From Cohnella sp. AR92 (GTDB lineage Bacteria; Bacillota; Bacilli; Paenibacillales; Paenibacillaceae): 64,000 nt of DNA. Below the pieces are notes generated by a model. It saw only the letters and a list, made by a program, of their open reading frames with translations. It was not told where the DNA came from and did not search any database. Positions 8,293-15,879 of this stretch are shown here, piece after piece. Position numbers and translations under genes: made by a program. Within the stretch, counting starts at the first letter, position 1, and each line of letters starts with the position of its first letter. Where the stretch lies: NCBI RefSeq assembly GCF_003990975.1, contig NZ_RZJR01000011.1:1-64000 (forward strand), in the 5' to 3' direction.

Positions 8293-9576
8293 TCATTTGG
8301 GGGTCAGGTCGTCCCACTTTCGGCCGCCGTCCGTCGTTCCGAGAAGCAGGCTGGCATTCGGGTTCTGCGGGTTGAGCGCCACGACCCATCCGTTCCGCGG
8401 GGTGAGGAAGCTCGTATCCTCGACGCTCACGAGGCGAGGGTCGTCGAGTTTCGCGAACGAGCTGCCTCCGTCCATCGTGCGGAGCAGTCCGCCTTCGACC
8501 GGCCCCGCGCCTACGCTGAGCGGGATATAGCCGAACTTGTGGTTGACGAAGTCCAGCTTCACCGGGTAAGGCCGGATGCCCGGAATTTTGCTGTTCCGAA
8601 GCTTCCAGGACTCGCCGCCGTTGACGGTCGCGTAGAGCATCGATCCGTGGGTGTTGGGATTGACGAGCAGCAGGAAGCCGTTGCGCGGATTGGTGAACTG
8701 GATGTCGGCGGGATACCATTCGCCGTTCAGCCGAGGCGCGCTGGAGAGCAGCGTCCAGCGGTGCCCGCCATCCTTCGTCTTCCAGACCGCCGTTCGGCAG
8801 TCGGCATTCGTGTCGGAGGGGACAAGGCCTTTGCCGGGGCACGCCGTGCCGAGTCGGCCGGCCGCATAGCCGATGAGGTCGTCCGGGAACGAGATCCGGT
8901 AAGGGGAAGCCTCGGAGCTTGGGAGCGAGATATCCGTCCATTCCCGGCCGCCGTTCGTGGTCCGCCAGATGTTCGTTCCCAGGCGAACGAAGGCGTGGCT
9001 GTCATCCACGGCGGCTACCTGATTGTCGGAGCTGGCCTTCGCGTCGTCTTTGGTCCATTGGACGGACCAGCTCTTGCCGCCGTTGCGGGTATTCAGAATG
9101 GACAGCTTGGAGCAGACGGTCTGCCCGGATTCCTCCTTGCACTTCCCCGGGCCCGCCGCCCAGCCTCTTTTGGCATCGGCCATCTCGAACGCGGCATCGC
9201 GCACGTCGTCATGGAGAAGATCCGAAGTCCACCTTTTGCCCGCATTCGTGGTTCGCCAAACCCGGGTTCGGGAGTCGTTCCCGCTTGTTCCGAGGGTCCA
9301 GCCGTGCTCGGAGTCGACGAATTGGACCCGGTTCAGCTTCGGCGCGGAGGCCGTCGCTTGCGGAGCCGCCGAAGGCGCGGGCGCGGCGGAAGGACTCGGA
9401 TTCGGATTCGCGGACGGGCTTGGAGACGGACTTGGGCTTGCGGCAGGGCTTGGAGCGGGACTCGGGCTGACGGTCGGACTCGGGGTTGGGGCTGACGCGG
9501 CAGAAGCGGTTGCGGCCTCTCCCGTCAGGACAGCAATAGCCAGCAGGATCGCCGGCAGATGCGCATATTTTCTCAT
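8293..9576 (-). CDS. Secreted YCF48/BNR-type beta-propeller protein with Ser-Pro linker
   Basis: This 427-residue protein begins with a signal peptide (MRKYAHLPAILLAIAVLTG, then an Ala-rich cleavage region), followed by a linker of about 45 residues made of Ser-Pro, Ala and Asn. The rest is a set of repeats of the type W-R-T-T-N-G-G-x-x-W (also WKTKDGGHRW, YATVNGGESW, LRTMDGGSSF, LGTTDGGRKW), the mark of YCF48/sortilin-like propellers. Such domains bind proteins or glycans; the partner is unknown. GAGGAGAG is well placed before the ATG. The SP-rich linker suggests the propeller is held off the cell wall. No lipobox is present. Confidence 0.88.
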   Translation of the reverse strand: MRKYAHLPAILLAIAVLTGEAATASAASAPTPSPTVSPSPAPSPAASPSPSPSPSANPNPSPSAAPAPSAAPQATASAPKLNRVQFVDSEHGWTLGTSGNDSRTRVWRTTNAGKRWTSDLLHDDVRDAAFEMADAKRGWAAGPGKCKEESGQTVCSKLSILNTRNGGKSWSVQWTKDDAKASSDNQVAAVDDSHAFVRLGTNIWRTTNGGREWTDISLPSSEASPYRISFPDDLIGYAAGRLGTACPGKGLVPSDTNADCRTAVWKTKDGGHRWTLLSSAPRLNGEWYPADIQFTNPRNGFLLLVNPNTHGSMLYATVNGGESWKLRNSKIPGIRPYPVKLDFVNHKFGYIPLSVGAGPVEGGLLRTMDGGSSFAKLDDPRLVSVEDTSFLTPRNGWVVALNPQNPNASLLLGTTDGGRKWDDLTPK

Positions 9577-9740
9577 CGGGATCTCTCCTCATCGGTTGGT
9601 CTTGCGCCAGCCATTAGGTTTTCCCTTCTTTTCCCATTCCTAATCAAAGATCCGTAAAATTTGCCGCGACGATCTTCCGAAAGCGATTGCAAAACCGTAT
9701 AATTACGCTTGTATCGACGAAGAGACGAGGAGGATATCGC

Positions 9741-10715
9741 ATGGAGTATAGACGGCTTGGCCGAAGCGGCCTCAAAGTAAGCGAGATCTCGCTGGGAAGC
9801 TGGCTGACCTACGGCACGGCGGCGGAGCAGGAAGCGGCGGACGCCTGCGTTCGGGCGGCCTTCGAGAACGGAATCAATTTTTTCGATACGGCGAATGCCT
9901 ACAACCGGGGCGAAGGGGAGAAGGCGCTGGGCGCCGCGCTTCGTTCGTACGCCCGTTCCAGCTACGTTCTGTCGACGAAGGTTTTCTTCCCGATGGGGGA
10001 GGGGCCGAACGATCGGGGACTGTCCCGCAAGCACATCATGGAGCAATGCGAGGCAAGCTTGAAGCGTCTCGGCACCGATTATATCGACGTCTACTTCTGC
10101 CATCGGTTCGATCCGACGGCTCCGGTGGACGAAACGCTGCGAGCGCTCGACGACCTGACGGCCCAAGGCAAAATCCTCTACGCGGGCATCAGCGAATGGA
10201 CGCCGGCCCAGATCGCCGAAGCGGCGGGCATCGGGCGCCGGTTGAACCTTCGTCCGCTCATCGCGAGCCAGCCGATCTACAATCTGTTCGAGAGGTATAT
10301 CGAGAAGGAAGTCCTGCCGCTGTCGGAAGCGGAGGGGATCGGGCAAGTGGTCTTCTCGCCTCTGGCGCAAGGGGTGCTTACGGGCAAGTACAAGCCGGGA
10401 CAAGGGCTTCCGGAAGGCAGCCGGGCAGCTAACGATAGCGTAAACGGGGTCATCCGCAGCTACATTCGGGACGATGTGCTCACGGTCGTATCGGAACTGG
10501 AGGCTTTGGCGGCAGAGCAAGGCTGGAAGCTGTCCCAGCTCGCTCTGGCGTGGGTGCTGCGTCAGCCCGGGGTCAGCTCGGCCATTATCGGGGCGACGAA
10601 GCCCAGCCAGATCGAGGAGAACGTCAAGGCGGCGGAGATTAAGCTGGATGACGGCTTGCTTGCTCAAGTGGATGCCATCCTTAAGAAAGTCGAAGGGTTC
10701 GCTCCCAGCCGCTAA
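9741..10715 (+). CDS. Aldo/keto reductase
   Basis: A 324-residue member of the aldo/keto reductase family closest to the voltage-gated-channel beta-subunit-like/YghZ group, acting as an NADPH-dependent carbonyl reductase. The start MEYRRLGRSGLKVSEISLG is classic, the catalytic tetrad is visible (D in FDTANAYNRGE, Y54-type tyrosine, K in STKVFF, H in FCHRFDP), and the C-terminus has GATKPSQIEEN for cofactor phosphate binding. The ATG at 9741 is chosen because GAGGAGG precedes it; an ATG 54 bases upstream lacks a site. The gene stands alone; the physiological substrate is not evident. Confidence 0.95.
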   Translation: MEYRRLGRSGLKVSEISLGSWLTYGTAAEQEAADACVRAAFENGINFFDTANAYNRGEGEKALGAALRSYARSSYVLSTKVFFPMGEGPNDRGLSRKHIMEQCEASLKRLGTDYIDVYFCHRFDPTAPVDETLRALDDLTAQGKILYAGISEWTPAQIAEAAGIGRRLNLRPLIASQPIYNLFERYIEKEVLPLSEAEGIGQVVFSPLAQGVLTGKYKPGQGLPEGSRAANDSVNGVIRSYIRDDVLTVVSELEALAAEQGWKLSQLALAWVLRQPGVSSAIIGATKPSQIEENVKAAEIKLDDGLLAQVDAILKKVEGFAPSR

Positions 10716-10742
10716 GGCGAATAATCAGGCGAAAAAAACGGG

Positions 10743-10771
10743 TTGACGGAATTTCCTCAAAATGGTATCTT
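10743..10771 (+). promoter_or_regulatory. Sigma-A promoter upstream of the Tad operon
   Basis: TTGACG at 10743-10748, a 17-base spacer, and TATCTT at 10766-10771. Transcription would start near 10778, only about 20 bases before the terminator hairpin at 10798. Confidence 0.65.
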
Positions 10772-10797
10772 ATCCATACATTCAAATCGGCTTGCGG

Positions 10798-10849
10798 AAG
10801 CACCGCAATTTCCGGCGCGAGAGCGTCTCGGAGATTGCGGTGCTTTTTT
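10798..10849 (+). terminator. Strong terminator in the Tad-operon leader
   Basis: AAGCACCGCAAT pairs with ATTGCGGTGCTT and is followed by six T. It may end the aldo/keto reductase transcript, act as an attenuator for the Tad operon, or end a small RNA of about 70 nt made from the promoter at 10743. Confidence 0.88.
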
Positions 10850-10912
10850 GCGTTCCGGGGATGACGTTCAAGTTATCCGGAGGCAGCAGGCTCAAGGAGG
10901 GAGAGGGGCCAA

Positions 10913-12091
10913 GTGAAACGATTGTTATTGGCGGCGCCGGAATCGCAGTATACGGCGAAGCTTGCCCGGTACATGAACGAGAAGCTGCCTCAGTGGGAGG
11001 TAAAGGCGTTCACGCAGGAGCTTGCCTTGGCGCACTGCCTGGCTTCCGGAACCATGGCCGATGCGGCGCTCGTTCACGAATCGATGTTGGGTGCCGCGCA
11101 GGATGCCGCGAAGCGGGGAGGCTTTATCGGGAAGCTGATCGTTCTTCGGGAATCGGGAGAGGCCCCGGGAGGGGAGGAAGCGAAGACGGCGTCTCTTCCC
11201 ATGTATCAGCCTCTTTCCGCCCTATTGGCATCGTTAAACGAAGAGCTTCTCGGCGCCAAAGGAAACGGCGGAGACGGCGGCGGCAGCGGAAGGGCGAGGG
11301 TCTGGACGGTGTTCTCGGCATCCGGCGGGGCGGGCAAGACGACGGTTGCGCTTAATCTCGTTCGTCAATTGGGGGAGAGAGGCTACCGGGCGCTTTACTT
11401 GAACCTGGAGCCGCTGAACGCGACGGACCTTCTGTTCGGTATAGGCGATCCGGACAGCCTGTCCGGCTTGCTGTACGAGATGCAGGCGCGTCCGGACAAA
11501 GCGGAGGAGGAATGGAAGAAGCGGCGAAGGCAGCATTCGATCCTGCTCGGCGATTACCTGGACGCTCCGGAGCATCCCGCGGAGCGCTTGGGCATGAGCG
11601 GCTCGCGACTGAAGGAGCTGCTGGATATCGCAACCCGCAGCGGACGCTACGAGGCGGTGGTGATCGATCCGGACAGCGGAAGCGGGGAGTGGCATCAGGA
11701 GCTTCTGGCGATGAGCGATCGGGTGGCTTGGCTCGTTACTCCCGAGGCGATGTGCGTTCGCAAGACGGAGAAGCTGCTGAGGCATTGGCAGGGAAGAACG
11801 GACGGCGTGCTGGAGAAGGTGTCGTGGCTGATCAACAAAGCATCGGGCAACGAGGAACTGCGAGAGCGACTGCCTCAGGCTCGGGTGCTGGAGAAGCTCC
11901 CCTACATGCCCCAGTGGAAGGGATTGGAGGAGACGGACAAGCTTCTGAAGGCGCCCGCCTTCAGCGCCGCGGTGGAACGAATTCTGGATGAATGGGGATG
12001 CCAGGTGAAGGAGGATCGTCCATCAAGGGCGAGCAGAAGGAGAGGTGTAGCGAGTGGGCACGCCGGCGCTGTCTCCAGCCGAATTAGCTGA
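10913..12091 (+). CDS. CpaE/TadZ-like ATPase of the Flp pilus system
   Basis: This 392-residue protein has an N-terminal region of about 110 residues that looks like a degenerate receiver domain (as in CpaE/TadZ), a Gly-rich hinge at 117-127, and a MinD/ParA-type P-loop ATPase beginning WTVFSASGGAGKTT (deviant Walker A, 138-143). TadZ/CpaE proteins localise the pilus machine at a cell site. The GTG start is preceded by GGAGGGAGAGG. The stop overlaps the next gene by 38 bases, showing tight translational coupling with the CpaF-like ATPase. The phospho-acceptor aspartate of a true receiver is not obvious, as is common for TadZ. Confidence 0.85.
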   Translation: MKRLLLAAPESQYTAKLARYMNEKLPQWEVKAFTQELALAHCLASGTMADAALVHESMLGAAQDAAKRGGFIGKLIVLRESGEAPGGEEAKTASLPMYQPLSALLASLNEELLGAKGNGGDGGGSGRARVWTVFSASGGAGKTTVALNLVRQLGERGYRALYLNLEPLNATDLLFGIGDPDSLSGLLYEMQARPDKAEEEWKKRRRQHSILLGDYLDAPEHPAERLGMSGSRLKELLDIATRSGRYEAVVIDPDSGSGEWHQELLAMSDRVAWLVTPEAMCVRKTEKLLRHWQGRTDGVLEKVSWLINKASGNEELRERLPQARVLEKLPYMPQWKGLEETDKLLKAPAFSAAVERILDEWGCQVKEDRPSRASRRRGVASGHAGAVSSRIS

Positions 12092-13295
12092 TCTGCGGGA
12101 GGCGGTCAAGTCGAGGCTCTCGTGGGAGACGGACCTGACGGACGAAGAGCTTCGCAGGGTCATCGAGAGCGAGCTGTTCGGAAGCAGGGAGGTTCGCTCG
12201 ATGACCGCGGCCGAGAGGCAGGCGGCGGTGAGCCGGCTGTTCCACTCCTTCCGCGGGCTGGACGCGCTGCAGCCGCTGCTCGACGATCCTCACGTAACCG
12301 AGATCATGATCAACGGGCATCGGGAGATTTTCTACGAGCGAAGGGGGGAGCTGTTCGAATCGACGATCCGCTTCGAGAGCCGGGAGAGGCTGGAGGACCT
12401 CATTCAATCGATGGTCGGCCAGGTGAATCGGATGGTGAACGAGGCTTCCCCGATCGTAGACGCGAGGCTGCCGGACGGATCGAGGCTCCATGTCGTGCTG
12501 CCCCCGGTCGCGTTGAAAGGACCGACGGTAACGATCCGACGGTTCCCCGTTCAGCCGCTGCTGATGGAAGGTTTGATCGAACGCGGATCTCTGACCCGCG
12601 AAGCGGCGGAGTTCCTGCAGCGGCTCGTCAAAGCCAGATACAACCTGTTCATCAGCGGGGGAACCGGCTCCGGGAAGACGACCTTTCTCAACGCCTTGTC
12701 CCAATGGATTCCGCGGGATGAACGGATCATCACGATCGAGGATGCGGCGGAGCTTCAATTGCGAAGCATACCGAACCTGGTCTCGCTGGAGACCCGCAAC
12801 GCGAACTCGGAGGGCAAAGGCCGCATCGCCATGCGCGAGCTTATCCGAGCATCTCTGCGGATGAGACCGGATCGCATTATCGTCGGCGAGGTGCGGGGCG
12901 AGGAGGCGTTGGACATGCTGCAGGCGATGAACACCGGGCATGAGGGAAGCCTGTCCACCGGCCATTCCAACGGCCCTCGGGACATGATCTCGCGCTTGGA
13001 GACGATGGTGCTTGGCGGAGCCGATCTTCCGATCGAAGTCGTCCGGCAGCAGATCGCTTCCGCCGTCGATATCGTCGTTCATCTCAGCCGGTTCAGGGAC
13101 CGGAGCCGCAAGGTATCCGAGATCTGCGAGGTGACGGGCTGCCGTAACGGCGAGGTGGAGCTGCGCACCTTGTATCGGTTCAAGGAGACGGGGGAGAAAG
13201 ACGGAATGGTGTTGGGGGAATTGGTCAAGCGCGAGGATCTGGCGAATACCGAGAAGCTGAGATTCGCGGGCTTCGGGAGGGAGACGGAGCCATGA
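12054..13295 (+). CDS. CpaF/TadA-family secretion ATPase
   Basis: A 413-residue hexameric ATPase that powers Flp-pilin assembly. Residues 1-190 form the N-terminal domain; the Walker A motif GGTGSGKT is at 202-209, followed by the Asp box ([11 protein letters not shown]), Walker B ([19 protein letters not shown]) and the His box ([13 protein letters not shown]). All catalytic motifs appear intact. The GTG start overlaps the end of the CpaE-like gene, and the stop overlaps the TadB-like start by four bases. It belongs to the TadA branch rather than PilB by length and neighbourhood. Confidence 0.95.
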   Translation: MGTPALSPAELADLREAVKSRLSWETDLTDEELRRVIESELFGSREVRSMTAAERQAAVSRLFHSFRGLDALQPLLDDPHVTEIMINGHREIFYERRGELFESTIRFESRERLEDLIQSMVGQVNRMVNEASPIVDARLPDGSRLHVVLPPVALKGPTVTIRRFPVQPLLMEGLIERGSLTREAAEFLQRLVKARYNLFISGGTGSGKTTFLNALSQWIPRDERIITIEDAAELQLRSIPNLVSLETRNANSEGKGRIAMRELIRASLRMRPDRIIVGEVRGEEALDMLQAMNTGHEGSLSTGHSNGPRDMISRLETMVLGGADLPIEVVRQQIASAVDIVVHLSRFRDRSRKVSEICEVTGCRNGEVELRTLYRFKETGEKDGMVLGELVKREDLANTEKLRFAGFGRETEP

Positions 13296-14032
13296 CGAAT
13301 TATGCCGAGTACGAGCTCAGCCGTAAGCAGCGGATCGGATCTATCGCGGCGGCAGCCGTCATGTCCTGCTTCGTCATGTGGATGATGTACCGTCAGCCGG
13401 TGGCGGCGCTGCTGGCGGCGCCGTTCGGCTTGCTCGGTCCAAGATGGCTCCGGAACCGGTTAAAGCGGAAGCGCCAGGAGAGGCTTCGCCTTCACTTCAA
13501 GAGCATGCTTCAGGCCCTCGGATCCTTGCTGGCCGCCGGCCGCTCCGTCGAGAATGCCTTTGACGCCTTGGAAGGAGATCTGATCCTGCTCTTCGGAGAC
13601 CCGAACGCCGACTTGATCCGGGAGATCCGGGCGGTCAAGATTCGGGCGCGAAGCGGCGAGCCCGTCGAAGCCCAATGGATGGACTTCGCGGTACGAAGCG
13701 GATTGGAGGAGGTGAGGAGCTTCGCGGAAGTATTCGCTATCTGCAAGAGATCGGGCGGAGACCTGATCGAGGTCGTTCGAAGAAGCTCGGGGATGATCGG
13801 GGAGAAGATGGAGGTCGAGCAGGAGCTCGGCGTGCTGATGGCGCAGAAGCGGCTGGAATCGCGCTTGATGATGGGAATGCCGTTCGCCTTCGTCGGACTC
13901 CTCGGATTCTTCGCGGGAGATTACATGGAAGGGCTGCATCAGGGCGCGGGCTGGCTGGTTCTGACGCTTTGCCTGCTGCTGCTGGCGGGATGCTGCTGGT
14001 GGATGTATCGGATCATGGAGATTCGCCTATGA
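13292..14032 (+). CDS. TadB-like inner-membrane platform protein
   Basis: This 246-residue protein carries the T2SSF domain (about 85-205: LHFKSMLQALGSLLAAGRSVENAFDAL), with hydrophobic segments near 18-50 and two at the C-terminus. TadB and TadC form the membrane platform on which the CpaF ATPase acts. ATGA overlaps join it to the genes on both sides. Confidence 0.88.
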   Translation: MTNYAEYELSRKQRIGSIAAAAVMSCFVMWMMYRQPVAALLAAPFGLLGPRWLRNRLKRKRQERLRLHFKSMLQALGSLLAAGRSVENAFDALEGDLILLFGDPNADLIREIRAVKIRARSGEPVEAQWMDFAVRSGLEEVRSFAEVFAICKRSGGDLIEVVRRSSGMIGEKMEVEQELGVLMAQKRLESRLMMGMPFAFVGLLGFFAGDYMEGLHQGAGWLVLTLCLLLLAGCCWWMYRIMEIRL

Positions 14033-14919
14033 GCGCCGTTGTCTGCTGGTTGGCGTTGCTGGCGCTGCTCTTGCTGTTCTATGCATGGGCGCTATGGAAG
14101 ACAGGAAGCTGGAGATCGTTGAGGAGACGGGATAGAGGAGGAAAGGGGAAGATCAGCCTGCATCCTCTGGCGGAGCCGTTCCTGGCTTTGCTCGAGCTTC
14201 CCGGCGTCTATCGAACCGTGTTCCCTTGGCTTCAGAAGCCGCAGGCGCAGCTGGCTCAGCTACACGGAGGGATCTGCTCCAAGGAACGGCTGCTGGGCTG
14301 GGCGGCTCACGCGATTAGCCTGTCCTATCTGACCTTGCTTCTGACCGGGTTGCTGGGAGCGGTTGCGAACAGCGGTTCATCGTTGGCGCTCTTGGGAGGG
14401 GTTGTTGCCCTGCTGCTGCCTCCGCTGCGGGCGAGAGAGTTAAGCAAGCGGGCCGAGAACAGGAGAAGGAGGATCGTGCTGGAGCTCCCGGAGCTTCTGA
14501 GCCGTCTGCTGCTCCTCGTGAATGCGGGAGAGAACGTGATGAGGGCGCTGGAGAAGTGCCTGCGTCGCAGGAACGGAATCGAGCGGGACCACCCGCTTTA
14601 CTTGGAGCTGGAGTTCGCTCTGGAATCGATGAAGCGGGGGGAGACTTACGCCGGAGCGCTGGAGGAATTCGGCCGCCGCTGCGCGGTGCCGGAAGCGAAG
14701 CTGTTCGCGACGACGGTTATCCTGAATTCCCGGCGCGGCGGCGAGACCTTCGTGGCTTCCCTGCAGGAGCTGGCGCGAACGCTGTGGGAGCGAAGGAAAG
14801 CCATGGCACGTACGCTGGGGGAGCAGGCATCCTCGAAGATGGCTTTCCCTCTGGCTGTTATTTTTCTGCTGATTCTGGTGCTGGTCGGCGCCCCGACGCT
14901 GCTGATGATGTCTACTTAA
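14029..14919 (+). CDS. TadC-like inner-membrane platform protein
   Basis: This 296-residue protein has an N-terminal membrane segment (VVCWLALLALLLLFYAWAL), a central pair around 85-130, a T2SSF domain (LPELLSRLLLLVNAGENVMRALEKCL, about 145-270) and a final hydrophobic anchor. The ATG at 14029 overlaps the TadB stop as ATGA. It is the second platform subunit beside TadB, and the size and membrane pattern match TadC. Confidence 0.87.
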   Translation: MSAVVCWLALLALLLLFYAWALWKTGSWRSLRRRDRGGKGKISLHPLAEPFLALLELPGVYRTVFPWLQKPQAQLAQLHGGICSKERLLGWAAHAISLSYLTLLLTGLLGAVANSGSSLALLGGVVALLLPPLRARELSKRAENRRRRIVLELPELLSRLLLLVNAGENVMRALEKCLRRRNGIERDHPLYLELEFALESMKRGETYAGALEEFGRRCAVPEAKLFATTVILNSRRGGETFVASLQELARTLWERRKAMARTLGEQASSKMAFPLAVIFLLILVLVGAPTLLMMST

Positions 14920-14939
14920 CGATACGAGGAGGAAGGTAC

Positions 14940-15149
14940 ATGCTGGAGAGAAGCAAGCGGCTCCAACGCTGGAGCGCAAGAGGGCTGACGATGTTATGGA
15001 AGGACAAGAGCGGGCTAGGGACGCTGGAGATCGTTCTGATCGCGGCCGTTATCATCGCGATAGCGATTCTGTTCAAGGACTGGATTATCGATTTCCTGCA
15101 GAGCCTGTTCGGCAAAGTCGAGAGCAGTTCGGATGAGGTGTTCAACTGA
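14940..15149 (+). CDS. Flp-type IVb pilin (Flp1 family)
   Basis: A 69-residue major-pilin candidate. A basic leader of 25 residues ends in KDKSG, followed by LGTLEIVLIAAVIIAIAILF: cleavage after G25 puts glutamate at mature position +5 (E30), as needed for type IV pilin assembly. The short Asp/Ser-rich tail is typical of Flp pilins. Processing would be by the A24 peptidase encoded at 19162. GAGGAAGG precedes the ATG. Confidence 0.92.
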   Translation: MLERSKRLQRWSARGLTMLWKDKSGLGTLEIVLIAAVIIAIAILFKDWIIDFLQSLFGKVESSSDEVFN

Positions 15150-15172
15150 ACGCGGGACGGATTCCGGACGGG

Positions 15173-15847
15173 ATGAAGAAGCGGCTGCGGAGAGGCTGGC
15201 GGGATGCCGGAGGCTCCTTCACGCTCGAAGCAACCATGGTGTTCCCCGTCATTCTGATGGTCACGTTCCTGGTGATTCTCTTCGCCTTGTATGTCGCGCA
15301 GAAGGCAATCGTCTACTACGAGGCTTCGGCCGCAGCGGAGAGAGCGGCCTTCTCCTGGTCGAATTCGGCCAAGGAGCTGCGCACGGGCGCCTATCCGAGC
15401 GGCCGATACGAGGGTCTCTATTGGCGGCTGACGGAAGATCGGATGCTGGCCGGATTATTCGGGCTGGAGACGAAGGCTCTAGTCTCCGTTCCGGGGAACG
15501 GCGGCGGGAAGGCGGACGGCGGAGGGCTGGCCGAACGCAAGCTGGCCGCGGCTGCGAACAGCTTGAAGGCTTCGGCGGCCGGAGAATGGAGCTATTCGAA
15601 TTCGGTTCTCGTGCGCAGGCTTGCCGGCGAAGCGTCGAACGACTCGGTGCCGGAGGCGCTCAGGATCCTGTGGCCCGCGGCGGAGATCCGAACCGAGGCG
15701 GCGGCGGTCGTCGTGGAGCCGGCGGAATTCATCCGTACGGTCGATCTGGTTCGCTATTATACGCTCAAGATTCGAGGCTCGTCAGAGGGAGAGGAACCCT
15801 ACCGTTCGAAGGCGCTGGCCGTTCTGAAGGCCAGGCAGCCATCCTAG
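15173..15847 (+). CDS. TadE-like minor pilin/pseudopilin
   Basis: This 224-residue protein has a prepilin-like N-terminus: AGG then SFTLEATMVFPVILMVTF, with glutamate at +5 after the putative cleavage glycine. One membrane helix is followed by an extracytoplasmic domain of about 180 residues. TadE-type pseudopilins are minor components of the Tad apparatus. The start is uncertain: the ATG at 15173 has a poor ribosome site, whereas GAGGTG sits 5 bases before an in-frame CTG at 15146 that overlaps the pilin stop. I give the ATG. Confidence 0.82.
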   Translation: MKKRLRRGWRDAGGSFTLEATMVFPVILMVTFLVILFALYVAQKAIVYYEASAAAERAAFSWSNSAKELRTGAYPSGRYEGLYWRLTEDRMLAGLFGLETKALVSVPGNGGGKADGGGLAERKLAAAANSLKASAAGEWSYSNSVLVRRLAGEASNDSVPEALRILWPAAEIRTEAAAVVVEPAEFIRTVDLVRYYTLKIRGSSEGEEPYRSKALAVLKARQPS

Positions 15848-15879
15848 ACGGCTTGCAAGGAAAAGGAGGTGCGGCGGGT

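Noticed and set aside
8539..9495. Plus-strand frame opposite the YCF48-like gene
   Set aside because: Arg/Gly-rich product caused by the antisense of the Ser-Pro linker and the WRTTNGG repeats.
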